DNA from: Burkholderiaceae bacterium
GTDB lineage: Bacteria; Pseudomonadota; Gammaproteobacteria; Burkholderiales; Burkholderiaceae_C
Direction of reading: 5' to 3'
Length of the DNA: 54,098 bases
Assembly: GCA_022072045.1 (NCBI GenBank)
Contig: JAJVIL010000073.1
Location: 1-54,098, forward strand
The notes beneath the pieces are model-generated. The model had not been told where the DNA came from. It ran no database searches and saw only the letters and a program-made list of their open reading frames with translations. Made by a program: the position numbers and the translations under genes. This document shows, piece by piece, positions 34,884 to 43,495 of the stretch (positions within the stretch are counted from its first letter, which is position 1; each line of letters opens with the position of its first letter).

Positions 34884-35678
34884 ATGATTCTATCGAGCGG
34901 CCCTCTCGCGACCTGGCTCGCCATCGTGGCGTTGGTGGCGTACGGGTTGGCTGCCTGGTCTTGGCGCGGCCCTTCGCGCATCGACACCACCGCGCTGGCC
35001 GTCGGCTGGGTCGCGCACGGCGCGGCGCTGGCGGTCGACATCGCCGGCGGCGGTCACGGCGCACGCATCGGATTCGCCCCCATGCTGTCGTTCACCGTGT
35101 GGATGGTGCTGCTGGTGAACGCGATCGAGAGCCGCATGCTGCCGCTGCCCGCGGTGCGTCGCGTGCTCGCGCTGGCCGGTTGCGCCGCGGTGGCGCTGGC
35201 CTGGGTGTTCCCGGGCGAGGTGCCCCTGGCCAGCCACAGTCCGTGGTCGCCGGTGCATTGGGTGCTCGGCGTCGTGTCGTACGGCTTGTTCGGTGTCGCG
35301 GTGCTGCATGCGTGGATGCTCGACTCGGCCGAGCGCCGAATGCGAAATCGCGCGTCCGGCGAAGGCACGGTGCTGGGCCTGCCGCTGTTGCGGCTGGAGC
35401 GCTTGACGTTCGGCTTCGTCGAAGCCGGCTTCGTCGTGCTGACCCTGGCGTTGTTGATCGGCGCGTTCACCGCGGCGCCTTGGCGCTGGGATCACAAGAC
35501 CGTGTTCTCGTTGCTGGGCTGGGCGGTGTTTGCCGCCCTGTTGGCCGGGCGTTTGCTGCGCGGCTGGCGAGGGCGCCAGGCGACGCGCTGGCTGTACGCC
35601 GGCGCCGTGCTCCTGCTGCTGGCCTATGTCGGCTCGCGCTTCGTGCTCGAGGTGGTCCTCGGGCGCACGACCTACTGA
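34884..35678 (+). CDS. CcsA/YpjD-type cytochrome c biogenesis family membrane protein
   Basis: 264 residues with about eight hydrophobic segments. The CcsA/HemX-family pattern is visible in 'SFTVWMVLLVNAIESRML', 'SPWSPVHWVLGVVSYGLFGVAVLHAWML', 'LERLTFGFVEAGFVVLTLALLIGAF' and 'WRWDHKTVFSLLGWAVFAALLAGR', including conserved His and Trp residues. It lacks the full WWD haem-handling motif, so it is the YpjD-type relative of CcsA and probably not a cytochrome c synthetase. It is divergent from ffh, a conserved arrangement in many proteobacteria. Confidence 0.82.
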   Translation: MILSSGPLATWLAIVALVAYGLAAWSWRGPSRIDTTALAVGWVAHGAALAVDIAGGGHGARIGFAPMLSFTVWMVLLVNAIESRMLPLPAVRRVLALAGCAAVALAWVFPGEVPLASHSPWSPVHWVLGVVSYGLFGVAVLHAWMLDSAERRMRNRASGEGTVLGLPLLRLERLTFGFVEAGFVVLTLALLIGAFTAAPWRWDHKTVFSLLGWAVFAALLAGRLLRGWRGRQATRWLYAGAVLLLLAYVGSRFVLEVVLGRTTY

Positions 35679-35697
35679 CGGATCGGCGGGGCGCACC

Positions 35698-35931
35698 GTG
35701 TTGCTGCGTGGCGTGCTGATCCTGCTGGCGGTGGTGTTCGTCATCTGGCTGCTGAGCGCCCGTTCGCGGGTCGCCAAGCGCCCGCGCTCGGTTCGGCAGC
35801 CCGAAGCGTTCGTGCGCTGCGCGCACTGTGGCGTGCACCTGCCACGCAACGATGCGATCGTCGACGACGGCATCGCCTACTGCAGCGAGACGCACCGTCT
35901 GGCCGGTCCGCGGGAGACGGCCGAGCGCTGA
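35698..35931 (+). CDS. PP0621 family small protein
   Basis: 77 residues from GTG 35698. One N-terminal membrane helix (LLRGVLILLAVVFVIWLLSA) is followed by a small zinc-ribbon-like segment 'VRCAHCGVHLPRNDAIVDDGIAYCSETHRL', with Cys-X2-Cys and a later Cys/His. This is the PP0621 family layout, function unknown. It lies 19 nt after the CcsA-like gene and 16 nt before pilS, so it is in one run with the pilSR genes. Confidence 0.8.
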   Translation: MLLRGVLILLAVVFVIWLLSARSRVAKRPRSVRQPEAFVRCAHCGVHLPRNDAIVDDGIAYCSETHRLAGPRETAER

Positions 35932-35947
35932 ACGCTCGGTGGCGGCC

Positions 35948-37870
35948 ATGACCGACAGCGCGCAACCGGAGCGGCGGGGAGGCGATCGCCGGCAGTCCGA
36001 TCGGCGGCAGGGGAGGCCTGCGGTCGATGAGTCGTGGTTCGGCGCGCTTGGCGACGGCGACACCGGATTCCAGAGCGACGATGTCCACGATGCGCCACGG
36101 CCGGCGGCGCCCGACACCCGCGCGCCTGCGGCGCCGGACCCGCAGCATGACGTCCAGCGCCAGCAAACGCGCGAAGCACGTCGCGTCGCGACGTCGAGCG
36201 ACACCGCGCTGCGCCGCGTGTTCCGCACCTATGTGACAGCCCGCGCGGTGCTCGGCCTGCTGCTGGCCCTCGTGCCGTGGGTGGTGACGCTGCCCAACGT
36301 CCACAACCCGCTGCCGCTGATTCTGCTGTGCCTGGCGTACGCGGCGCAGAGCATCAGCTTGTGGATGCTGTCGCAGGTGCGCGCAGACGAACCCGCGCCG
36401 CCGATGACGCGGCTCGGCCGGCGTCAGTGGCTGGCCACCGCCGGTGTCGATCTGCTGGTGTTCGCAGCGCTGCACCTGATCGATCCAGGGGCCAATCTGA
36501 ACTTCGGTGCGCTGCTGGTGCTGCCGGTCCTGATGTCGGGCGTGATGACGACGCGCCTGGTGGCCGCCGGCACGGCCGCTGTGGTGGCGCTGGTGCTGTT
36601 GGGCGGTGTCTGGCGTACCACCTCCGACCTGGCCGACGGCAGCGTGCTGTTGACGCAGGCCGGTCTGGCCGGGATCGGCGTGTTCATGATCGCGCTGCTG
36701 GCCAGCGAGTTCTCGGGCCGTCTGGTGCGTGAGGAGATGGCCGCCCGCGGCAGCCTCGAGATCGCTCGCCAGCAGGCACAGTTGAACCGTCTGGTGATCG
36801 ACGAGATGACCGAAGGCGTGCTGGTGGTCGACCGGCGAGCGCGCGTGCGCGCGGCCAATCCGGCCGCACGCGCGCTGCTGGTGCCTTCGGGGCTGGCCGA
36901 TGCGGCGCCTTTTCCTCTGCACAGCCGCGATGCCTGGGCGACGCTGCAAGCCGCCGTCGAACGGGCGTTCGAGCAGGGGAGCTGGCCAGAGTCGGCGCGC
37001 GAGCTGCGCCTGATGTTCGACGGTGGCGTCTCGCGTACGCTGCAGGTGCGGGCGCGGTTCACGCGCCGTCGTTCGCTCGAGCGCGAAGGCGCGCCGCCGG
37101 AGGAGTTCTGCGTGGTGTTCCTGGAAGACCTGCACACCGTGCAGGCACGCAGCCGTCAGGAGAAACTGGCGGCGATGGGCCGCGTGTCGGCCGGCATCGC
37201 GCACGAGATCCGCAACCCGCTGGCGGCGATCGCGCAGGCCAACGCGCTGCTGCTCGAAGACGTGCTGTCCAACGATCAGCTCCACCTGTCGCGCATGGTG
37301 GCCGACAACGTCGACCGGCTCAAGCGCATCGTCGACGACGTGATGGAAGCCGCGCCAGGGGCGGTGGGCGAGCATCGCGTGCTCGACGCCAGTGCCGTCG
37401 TGCGCAACGTTTGCGCCGACTGGGCGCGCACGGTGCAGCTGCCGCTCGACGAGCACGGCCGCCTGCAGCTCGACTTGCCGCACGCCCCGCTCGGCGTCGC
37501 ATTCGACCCCGATCACCTGCGGCGGGTGCTGATCAATCTGCTCGACAACGCGCACCGCCACGCCAGTGACGCGCGCGGGGCGATCCGCGTGCAGCTCGGC
37601 GCGAACGACGAGGGCGCTGCGGTGCTGGCGGTGGCCAGCGACGGTGCGGCGATCGGCGCCGATGTCGAGCGGCACTTGTTCGAGCCGTTCTTCTCGACGC
37701 GCAGCCGCGGCACCGGCTTGGGCCTGTACATTTGCCGCGAGCTGTGCGTGCGCCACGGCGCCAGCATCGAGTTCCAGCCACTGGACGGTGGGCAGCGGCA
37801 CCGCAACGAGTTCCGCGTGACGATGCAACGCGCCGCGCTGGCGGCACAGGAAGCACCGAGCCAAGCATGA
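35948..37870 (+). CDS. pilS: two-component sensor histidine kinase PilS
   Basis: Membrane kinase of the PilS-PilR pair controlling pilin transcription. It has 640 residues from ATG 35948. A charged, probably disordered N-terminal extension of about 95 residues precedes about six membrane segments (100-265), then a PAS-like domain (about 285-390) and the kinase core. His419 lies in 'GRVSAGIAHEIRNPLAAI', with N box 'NLLDNAHRHA' and G box 'GTGLGLYI'. The stop overlaps the pilR start (ATGA). Assignment as PilS rests on pairing with an NtrC-type regulator and the six-TM sensor. Its usual extension is shorter. Confidence 0.9.
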   Translation: MTDSAQPERRGGDRRQSDRRQGRPAVDESWFGALGDGDTGFQSDDVHDAPRPAAPDTRAPAAPDPQHDVQRQQTREARRVATSSDTALRRVFRTYVTARAVLGLLLALVPWVVTLPNVHNPLPLILLCLAYAAQSISLWMLSQVRADEPAPPMTRLGRRQWLATAGVDLLVFAALHLIDPGANLNFGALLVLPVLMSGVMTTRLVAAGTAAVVALVLLGGVWRTTSDLADGSVLLTQAGLAGIGVFMIALLASEFSGRLVREEMAARGSLEIARQQAQLNRLVIDEMTEGVLVVDRRARVRAANPAARALLVPSGLADAAPFPLHSRDAWATLQAAVERAFEQGSWPESARELRLMFDGGVSRTLQVRARFTRRRSLEREGAPPEEFCVVFLEDLHTVQARSRQEKLAAMGRVSAGIAHEIRNPLAAIAQANALLLEDVLSNDQLHLSRMVADNVDRLKRIVDDVMEAAPGAVGEHRVLDASAVVRNVCADWARTVQLPLDEHGRLQLDLPHAPLGVAFDPDHLRRVLINLLDNAHRHASDARGAIRVQLGANDEGAAVLAVASDGAAIGADVERHLFEPFFSTRSRGTGLGLYICRELCVRHGASIEFQPLDGGQRHRNEFRVTMQRAALAAQEAPSQA

Positions 37871-39375
37871 ACAGCCCCGCTCACTACAGCCTGTTGGTGG
37901 TCGACGACGAGCCCGACCTACGCACGCTGTACGAGCTGACTCTGCTGCGCGAAGGCTACGACGTCGAATCGGCGTCGTCGGTCGACGATGCCTGGCAGCG
38001 CCTGGCCAGCCGCACCTACAGTGCGGTGATCCCCGACATGCGGCTGCCCGACGGCTCCGGGCTCGATCTGCTGCGGCGGCTGGAGCAGGCCAAGCGGCGC
38101 GAGAAGGCGATCGTGATCACCGCCTACGGCTCGGCCGAAGGCGCGGTCGAGGCACTGAAGGCGGGTGCATTCGACTACCTGACCAAACCGGTCGACCTGC
38201 GCCAGTTTCGCAGCGTGGTCGCCTCGGCGCTTGGCCGCACGCCTGCCGCGCCCGCGGGCCGCGATCCCTCGGCGGCCGCGTCGGCGCGCGCCGATGAACC
38301 CGGCACCGACCCCGGGCGGCTGCATCCGGCGCTGGCGCGCCTGGCCGGCCGTTCGCAGGCGATGCACCAGGTGCGCTCGCTGGTCGAGCGGGTCGCGCGC
38401 AGCATGGCGCCGGTGCTGGTGCAAGGCGAGTCGGGCACGGGCAAGGAGCTGGTTGCGCGCGCGATCCATGCCTGCTCGGCGCGCAGCGACGCACCGTTCA
38501 TCGCCGTCAACTGCGGCGCCATTCCCGAGCAACTGCTGGAGGCCGAGTTCTTCGGCTACCGCAAGGGCTCCTTCACGGGAGCGCACGAGGACCGCGAAGG
38601 GTTCGTGCAGGCCGCGCAAGGGGGCACTCTGTTCCTCGACGAGATCGGCGACCTGCCGCTGGCGATGCAGAGCAAGCTGCTGCGCGTGATCCAGGAGCGC
38701 ACCGTGCGGCCGGTCGGCGCGGTCACGGAGACGCCGATCAACGTGCGCGTGGTCAGCGCGACGCACAAGGATCTGGCCAGCGAAGTGCACGAGGGCCGGT
38801 TCCGGCAGGACCTGTACTACCGCCTCAATGTGATCCAGATCCGCGTGCCGGCGCTGCGCGAGCGGATCGACGACCTGCCTGCGATCTGCGACCTGGTGCT
38901 GGCGCGCATCGCCGACGAAGCCGGCATCTCGCCGCCACCCAAGGTGTCGGCGCAGGCGATGGAGCGGCTGTCCGACTACGCGTTCCCGGGCAACGTGCGC
39001 GAACTCGAGAATCTGCTGCACCGTGCGCTCGCGCTGACGACGGGCGAGACGATCGAATGGGCCGACCTCGGCCTGCCCGACGATGTGTTCGTCGACAGCG
39101 GCATCGTCGACCTCGATGCGCTGCATGCCGCCAGCGAGGCGGCGCGCAAGGTCATCGCCGCGGGGCCACCGGGCGAGTTGCCGAGCGACCTGGTGGCGTA
39201 TCTCGATCAGGTCGAGCGCGACATCCTGATCCGCGCGCTCGAGCAGCACCGCTTCAACCGAACCGCGGCCGGCGCCAGCCTCGGGCTGTCGCTGCGCCAG
39301 ATGCGCTATCGCATGGCGCGGCTCGGCGTCAACGTGGCCGACCATGTCGGTGAGCGCGGCGACAGCGCGTTCTGA
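37867..39375 (+). CDS. pilR: sigma-54-dependent response regulator PilR
   Basis: NtrC-type activator paired with PilS. It has 502 residues from ATG 37867. The receiver domain has phosphoacceptor Asp57 in 'IPDMRLPDGSGLDLL' and Lys in 'DYLTKPVDLRQF'. The AAA+ domain has Walker A GESGTGKE, the sigma-54 contact loop GSFTGA (GAFTGA variant shared with Pseudomonas PilR) and Walker B 'GTLFLDEIGDL'. The C-terminal Fis-type HTH is 'NRTAAGASLGLSLRQMRYRMARLGV'. The linker between receiver and AAA+ is long and Ala/Pro-rich. Confidence 0.93.
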   Translation: MNSPAHYSLLVVDDEPDLRTLYELTLLREGYDVESASSVDDAWQRLASRTYSAVIPDMRLPDGSGLDLLRRLEQAKRREKAIVITAYGSAEGAVEALKAGAFDYLTKPVDLRQFRSVVASALGRTPAAPAGRDPSAAASARADEPGTDPGRLHPALARLAGRSQAMHQVRSLVERVARSMAPVLVQGESGTGKELVARAIHACSARSDAPFIAVNCGAIPEQLLEAEFFGYRKGSFTGAHEDREGFVQAAQGGTLFLDEIGDLPLAMQSKLLRVIQERTVRPVGAVTETPINVRVVSATHKDLASEVHEGRFRQDLYYRLNVIQIRVPALRERIDDLPAICDLVLARIADEAGISPPPKVSAQAMERLSDYAFPGNVRELENLLHRALALTTGETIEWADLGLPDDVFVDSGIVDLDALHAASEAARKVIAAGPPGELPSDLVAYLDQVERDILIRALEQHRFNRTAAGASLGLSLRQMRYRMARLGVNVADHVGERGDSAF

Positions 39376-39979
39376 CGCTGACCGAAGCCGCCGACACCCG
39401 TCGCCCCGAGCGGCGTGGCACGAAGGCTGGTGGCGGCGCGCGTCGAGCGTGCCGTCGCCGAATCACAACGCGAGGCCAGCGGGCACACCGGTCTCGCTCG
39501 TCGTCGTGCACTCGATCAGCCTGCCGCCAGGCGAATACGGCGGTGAGGCCATCGAGCGCTTGTTCACCAACCGCCTCGACTGGAGCGCGCATCCGTACTT
39601 CGAGACGATTCGCGGCCTGCGGGTGTCGGCGCACTTCCTCATCCGACGGACGGGCAAGTTGTTGCAGTTCGTTTCGTGCGATCGCCGCGCGTGGCATGCC
39701 GGAGCGTCGTCGTGGCGCGGCTGCATCGATTGCAACGACTACTCCATCGGCATCGAGCTCGAGGGCCTCGAAGGTGAGCGCTTCACCGCCTCGCAGTACG
39801 CGCAGCTCGCTGCGTTGTTGCGCGCGTTGTCGCGCCGCTACGCGATCGGCGCGGTCGTCGGCCACGAGCATGTGGCGCCGTCGCGAAAGCGCGACCCGGG
39901 AAAGGGTTTCGACTGGAACCGCCTGGCACGGGCGCTGCGCTGGAGGCGTTCGCGCGTGCCGTTCGCGACGCAGGATTGA
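39344..39979 (+). CDS. ampD: 1,6-anhydro-N-acetylmuramyl-L-alanine amidase AmpD
   Basis: Cytoplasmic zinc amidase of peptidoglycan recycling that trims anhydromuropeptides. Up to 211 residues from ATG 39344, overlapping pilR by 32 nt; GTG 39350 is an alternative, and no strong Shine-Dalgarno site is seen. Zinc ligands are expected in 'VVVHSISLPPGEYGG' (His) and in 'VVGHEHVAPSRKRDPGKGFDW' (His and Asp). The Amidase_2 signatures 'VSAHFLIRRTGKLLQFVSCDRRAWHAG' and 'NDYSIGIELEG' are present. The first 25 residues are unusual, and translation may begin later. Confidence 0.9.
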   Translation: MSVSAATARSDADRSRRHPSPRAAWHEGWWRRASSVPSPNHNARPAGTPVSLVVVHSISLPPGEYGGEAIERLFTNRLDWSAHPYFETIRGLRVSAHFLIRRTGKLLQFVSCDRRAWHAGASSWRGCIDCNDYSIGIELEGLEGERFTASQYAQLAALLRALSRRYAIGAVVGHEHVAPSRKRDPGKGFDWNRLARALRWRRSRVPFATQD

Positions 39980-40043
39980 CGCGGCTCGCGCCGCCGCGAA
40001 AGGCCGATGCAGCCGCCCGTGGCTCGCGTCAAGAGGGAGAAGC

Positions 40044-40059
40044 ACGCTACCGCTAGTGG
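40044..40059 (+). promoter_or_regulatory. upstream NrdR-like box of nrdA
   Basis: 16-mer with 10 of 16 matches to ACACWATATATWGTGT (ends CTAGTGG). It starts 32 nt before the second box, matching the roughly three-turn spacing of paired NrdR sites. Confidence 0.5.
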
Positions 40060-40060
40060 G

Positions 40061-40089
40061 TTGAAGCGCGTCGAGGCCCCAGATATAGT
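40061..40089 (+). promoter_or_regulatory. nrdA promoter
   Basis: TTGAAG (40061-40066), a 17-nt spacer and TATAGT (40084-40089). The -10 lies inside the downstream NrdR-like box, so NrdR binding would block RNA polymerase. Confidence 0.75.
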
Positions 40090-40091
40090 GT
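40076..40091 (+). promoter_or_regulatory. downstream NrdR-like box of nrdA
   Basis: 16-mer ending AGATATAGTGT, 12 of 16 matches to the NrdR consensus, and overlapping the -10 box. Confidence 0.65.
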
Positions 40092-40322
40092 TTCGCGGTG
40101 ATAAGCTCGACACCCGACGCGGCCCGCATCGACGCCTTCAGCCGGCGAAGGCGCGACTCGGCGCTCACGACGTCGCGTGGCGTCGGCCGCTCGTTCCCGG
40201 TCGATGGCGCAAGCCTGTGCGATGCGCCTGCGATCGGCGGGCGGTCGGCGAGCCGGTGAACGCGACATCGACCCGGTTGCTCGATCGACCATCAGAGACA
40301 CGAATCCACGACAGGGGAACCC

Positions 40323-43235
40323 ATGCAAGCAGTGACATCCCGGGCTGACGAGCTGGCCGCAGTGGTGCGCCAGGTGGCGCCGGCGGGCGCCACCGAGTCC
40401 GCCTATGCCGGCTTCCAGATCATCCGCCGCAACGGCGCGGTGGTGATGTTCGAGCCCAACAAGATCGCGGTGGCGCTGATGAAGGCGTTCCTGGCGGTGC
40501 ATGGCACGCAAGGGGCCGCATCGGCGAGCGTTCGCGAGACCGTCGACGCGCTGACCGAGATCGTCGTGCGCGCGCTGCTGCGCTCGCGTCCGGGTGGCGG
40601 CACCTTCCACATCGAAGACGTGCAGGATCAGGTCGAGCTCGCGCTGATGCGCGGTGGCCACCACGAGGTGGCGCGCGCCTATGTGCTGTACCGCGAGCGG
40701 CGTGCACAGGAGCGCGCCAAGCAGGCCGCCGAGGCCGCGCCGCGGCAGGCCGTGTTGCACGTGGTCGACGATGGCCGGCGCGTCCCGCTCGATTCGGCGG
40801 CGCTGCAGGCGCTGGTCGAAGCCGCGTGCGCCGGCCTGGGCGACGACGTGCGCGCCGAGCCGATCCTCGCCGAGACGCGGCGCAATCTCTACGACGGCGT
40901 GCCGATCGACGAGGTGCACAAGGCCGCCATCCTGGCGGCGCGCACGCTGATCGAGAAGGAGCCGGCCTACACGCGTGCGGCGGCGCGGCTGCTGCTGCAC
41001 ACCATCCGCAAGGAGGTGCTCGGCGAGGAGACTGCGCAGGTCGCGATGGCGCAATGCTATGCGCGGTACTTCCCCGAGTTCATCGCGCGCGGCGTCGCTG
41101 CCGAACTGCTGGACCCGGCGCTCGGGCAGTTCGATCTGGCGCGGCTCGGTGCGGCGCTGAAGCCCGAGCGCGACCTGCAGTTCGACTACCTCGGACTGCA
41201 GACGCTCTACGACCGCTACTTCCTGCATGTGAGCGAGCGGCGCATCGAGCTGCCGCAGGCGTTCTTCATGCGCGTGGCGATGGGGCTGGCGCTGCGCGAG
41301 ATCGACCGCGAGGCGCGTGCCATCGAGTTCTACGACGCACTGTCGAGCTTCGCCTTCATGTCGAGCACGCCCACGCTGTTCAACTCGGGCACTCTGCGCT
41401 CGCAGTTGTCGAGTTGCTACCTGACCACCGTGGCCGACGACCTCGACGGCATCTACGAAGCGCTGAAGGAGAACGCGCTGCTGTCGAAGTACGCCGGCGG
41501 TCTGGGCAACGACTGGACCCCGGTGCGCGCGCTGGGCAGCTACATCAAGGGTACCAACGGCAAGAGCCAGGGCGTGGTGCCGTTTCTGAAGGTGGTCAAC
41601 GACACAGCGGTGGCGGTCAACCAGGGCGGCAAGCGCAAGGGCGCGGTGTGCGCCTACCTGGAGACCTGGCACCTCGACATCGAGGAGTTTCTCGAGTTGC
41701 GCAAGAACACCGGCGACGACCGGCGGCGCACGCACGACATGAACACCGCCAACTGGATCCCCGACCTGTTCATGAAGCGGGTGGTCGAAGGCGGCGACTG
41801 GACGCTGTTCTCGCCGAGCAGTTGCCCCGATCTGCACGACAAGTTCGGCGCCGACTTCGACGCTGCCTACACGGCGTACGAGGCCAAGGCCGAGCGCGGC
41901 GAGCTGAAGCTGCACAAGCGGCTGCCGGCGCGCGACCTGTGGCGCAAGATGCTGACGATGCTGTTCGAGACCGGGCATCCGTGGATCACCTTCAAGGACG
42001 CCTGCAATGCCCGCAGCCCGCAGCAGCACGCGGGCGTGGTGCATTCGTCGAACCTGTGCACCGAGATCACGCTGAACACCGGTCCGTCGGAGATCGCCGT
42101 GTGCAACCTGGGCTCGGTGAACCTGGCGCAGCACCTGTCGGACGGGCAGATCGACCAGGCGAAGCTGAAGAAGACGGTCGCCACCGCGATGCGCATGCTC
42201 GACAACGTGATCGACATCAACTACTACGCGGTGAACAAGGCGCGCGACTCCAACCTGCGCCACCGGCCGGTCGGGCTGGGCGTGATGGGCTTCCAGGATG
42301 CGCTGTACCAACTGCGGCTGCCGTACGCATCGCAGGCGGCGGTGGAGTTCGCCGACCGCTCGGCGGAGGCGCTGTGCTACCACGCCTACTGGGCGTCCAC
42401 CGAGCTCGCCGAGGAGCGCGGTCGCTATTCGAGCTATCGCGGCTCGCTGTGGGAGCGCGGCATCCTGCCGCAGGACACGCTCGATCTGCTGGCCACGCAG
42501 CGCAACGCCGGTCGTCCGCAAGGTGCGCCGTCGTACGTCGACGTCGACCGCAGCGCCACGATGGACTGGAACGCGCTGCGCGCGCGCATCGCCAGCCACG
42601 GCATGCGCAACTCCAACTGCGTGGCGATCGCGCCGACCGCGACCATCAGCAACATCGTCGGCGTCGACGCGTCGATCGAGCCGTGCTTCGGCAACCTGTC
42701 GGTCAAGAGCAACCTGTCGGGCGAGTTCACCGTCGTCAACGAATACCTGGTGCGCGACCTGAAGCGGTTGAGCCTGTGGGACGACGTGATGGTGATGGAC
42801 CTCAAGCATTTCGACGGTTCGCTGCGCCGCATCGATCGGGTGCCCGACGCGATCAAGCAGTTGTACGCCACCGCGTTCGAGATCGAGCCGCAGTGGCTGG
42901 TGGAGGCGGCGGCGCGGCGCCAGAAGTGGATCGACCAGGCGCAGTCGCTCAACATCTACATGGCCGGGGCGTCGGGGCGCAAGCTCGACGAGGTCTACAA
43001 GCTGGCCTGGATGCGCGGGCTGAAGACCACCTACTACCTGCGCACGATGGGGGCCACCCACGCCGAGAAGGCCACCGTGAAGAGCGGTGCACTCAACGCC
43101 GTGGCGATGGCCGGCGACGACGGCCGCCTCGCCGCGGACGCTGCGCCTCAGCGCATGCAAGGCGTCGATATCGACGCGGCAAGCAGCGTGAAGTTCTGCT
43201 CGATCGACACTCCCGATTGCGAGGCGTGCCAGTGA
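40323..43235 (+). CDS. nrdA: ribonucleoside-diphosphate reductase, alpha subunit (class I)
   Basis: Reduces NDPs to dNDPs together with NrdB. 970 residues, longer than E. coli NrdA (about 760). An N-terminal ATP-cone is seen at about 30-125 ('QIIRRNGAVVMFEPNKIAVALMKAF', 'ALLRSRPGGGTFHIEDVQDQVELALM'), with a second, degenerate cone-like stretch at about 140-240. Active-site Cys365 (SSCYL), Cys579 (NLCTEI) and Cys594 (AVCNLGS) are present, as is 'NSNCVAIAPTATISNI'. The C-terminal swinging Cys pair is in 'CSIDTPDCEACQ'. The start is ATG 40323, with GGGGA just upstream. NrdR boxes control it. Confidence 0.96.
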   Translation: MQAVTSRADELAAVVRQVAPAGATESAYAGFQIIRRNGAVVMFEPNKIAVALMKAFLAVHGTQGAASASVRETVDALTEIVVRALLRSRPGGGTFHIEDVQDQVELALMRGGHHEVARAYVLYRERRAQERAKQAAEAAPRQAVLHVVDDGRRVPLDSAALQALVEAACAGLGDDVRAEPILAETRRNLYDGVPIDEVHKAAILAARTLIEKEPAYTRAAARLLLHTIRKEVLGEETAQVAMAQCYARYFPEFIARGVAAELLDPALGQFDLARLGAALKPERDLQFDYLGLQTLYDRYFLHVSERRIELPQAFFMRVAMGLALREIDREARAIEFYDALSSFAFMSSTPTLFNSGTLRSQLSSCYLTTVADDLDGIYEALKENALLSKYAGGLGNDWTPVRALGSYIKGTNGKSQGVVPFLKVVNDTAVAVNQGGKRKGAVCAYLETWHLDIEEFLELRKNTGDDRRRTHDMNTANWIPDLFMKRVVEGGDWTLFSPSSCPDLHDKFGADFDAAYTAYEAKAERGELKLHKRLPARDLWRKMLTMLFETGHPWITFKDACNARSPQQHAGVVHSSNLCTEITLNTGPSEIAVCNLGSVNLAQHLSDGQIDQAKLKKTVATAMRMLDNVIDINYYAVNKARDSNLRHRPVGLGVMGFQDALYQLRLPYASQAAVEFADRSAEALCYHAYWASTELAEERGRYSSYRGSLWERGILPQDTLDLLATQRNAGRPQGAPSYVDVDRSATMDWNALRARIASHGMRNSNCVAIAPTATISNIVGVDASIEPCFGNLSVKSNLSGEFTVVNEYLVRDLKRLSLWDDVMVMDLKHFDGSLRRIDRVPDAIKQLYATAFEIEPQWLVEAAARRQKWIDQAQSLNIYMAGASGRKLDEVYKLAWMRGLKTTYYLRTMGATHAEKATVKSGALNAVAMAGDDGRLAADAAPQRMQGVDIDAASSVKFCSIDTPDCEACQ

Positions 43236-43443
43236 CCGCGACGCTCGCAGCACTGCGGCACAGGTTGGCCCCCGCGCGGCGCGGCGGTCGTGTGCCGCGT
43301 CGAAGCGATCCGATGAGCGACTGCAGCCGTTCGATCGTCGCGCAGCGTGCGCATCGCGCGGCGACGGCGCGCACCGGAGCGATCGCGCGTGCCGCGGCGA
43401 TGCACGTGCGCAACAACGCTGCGACCCAAATGTCAAGAAGTGC

Positions 43444-43472
43444 TTGGTGTTTCGACACAACACTCCCATAAT
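43444..43472 (+). promoter_or_regulatory. possible separate promoter of nrdB
   Basis: TTGGTG, a 17-nt spacer and CATAAT, ending 23 nt before the nrdB ATG. It sits in a 260-nt nrdA-nrdB gap that otherwise shows nothing recognisable. Confidence 0.45.
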
Positions 43473-43495
43473 CCGCAACCACAGGAAGCACTCAC

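Larger units (their letters stand above)
39980..40322. other. 343-nt intergenic region upstream of nrdA
   Basis: It holds a sigma-70 type promoter and two NrdR-like boxes at its left end (listed separately), then about 230 nt of untranslated leader before the nrdA ATG. No open reading frame or known riboswitch is recognised in the leader; the cobalamin core motif was looked for and not seen. Confidence 0.6.

Noticed and set aside
35741..37864. 707-codon open frame antisense to pilS
   Set aside because: Composition is that of a GC-phase shadow (His/Arg/Gln/Ala-rich), and pilS is unambiguous.
39980..40322. Cobalamin or other riboswitch in the nrdA leader
   Set aside because: The B12-box core and other known aptamer signatures were not seen; only promoter and NrdR-like boxes are supported.
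40053..43478. 1141-codon open frame antisense to nrdA
   Set aside because: It mirrors nrdA, whose protein is fully recognisable. Long antisense frames are expected at this GC content, and the translation has biased, low-complexity composition.
43236..43495. Small gene between nrdA and nrdB
   Set aside because: Short frames there lack ribosome-binding sites and recognisable sequence; only a promoter-like element is supported.
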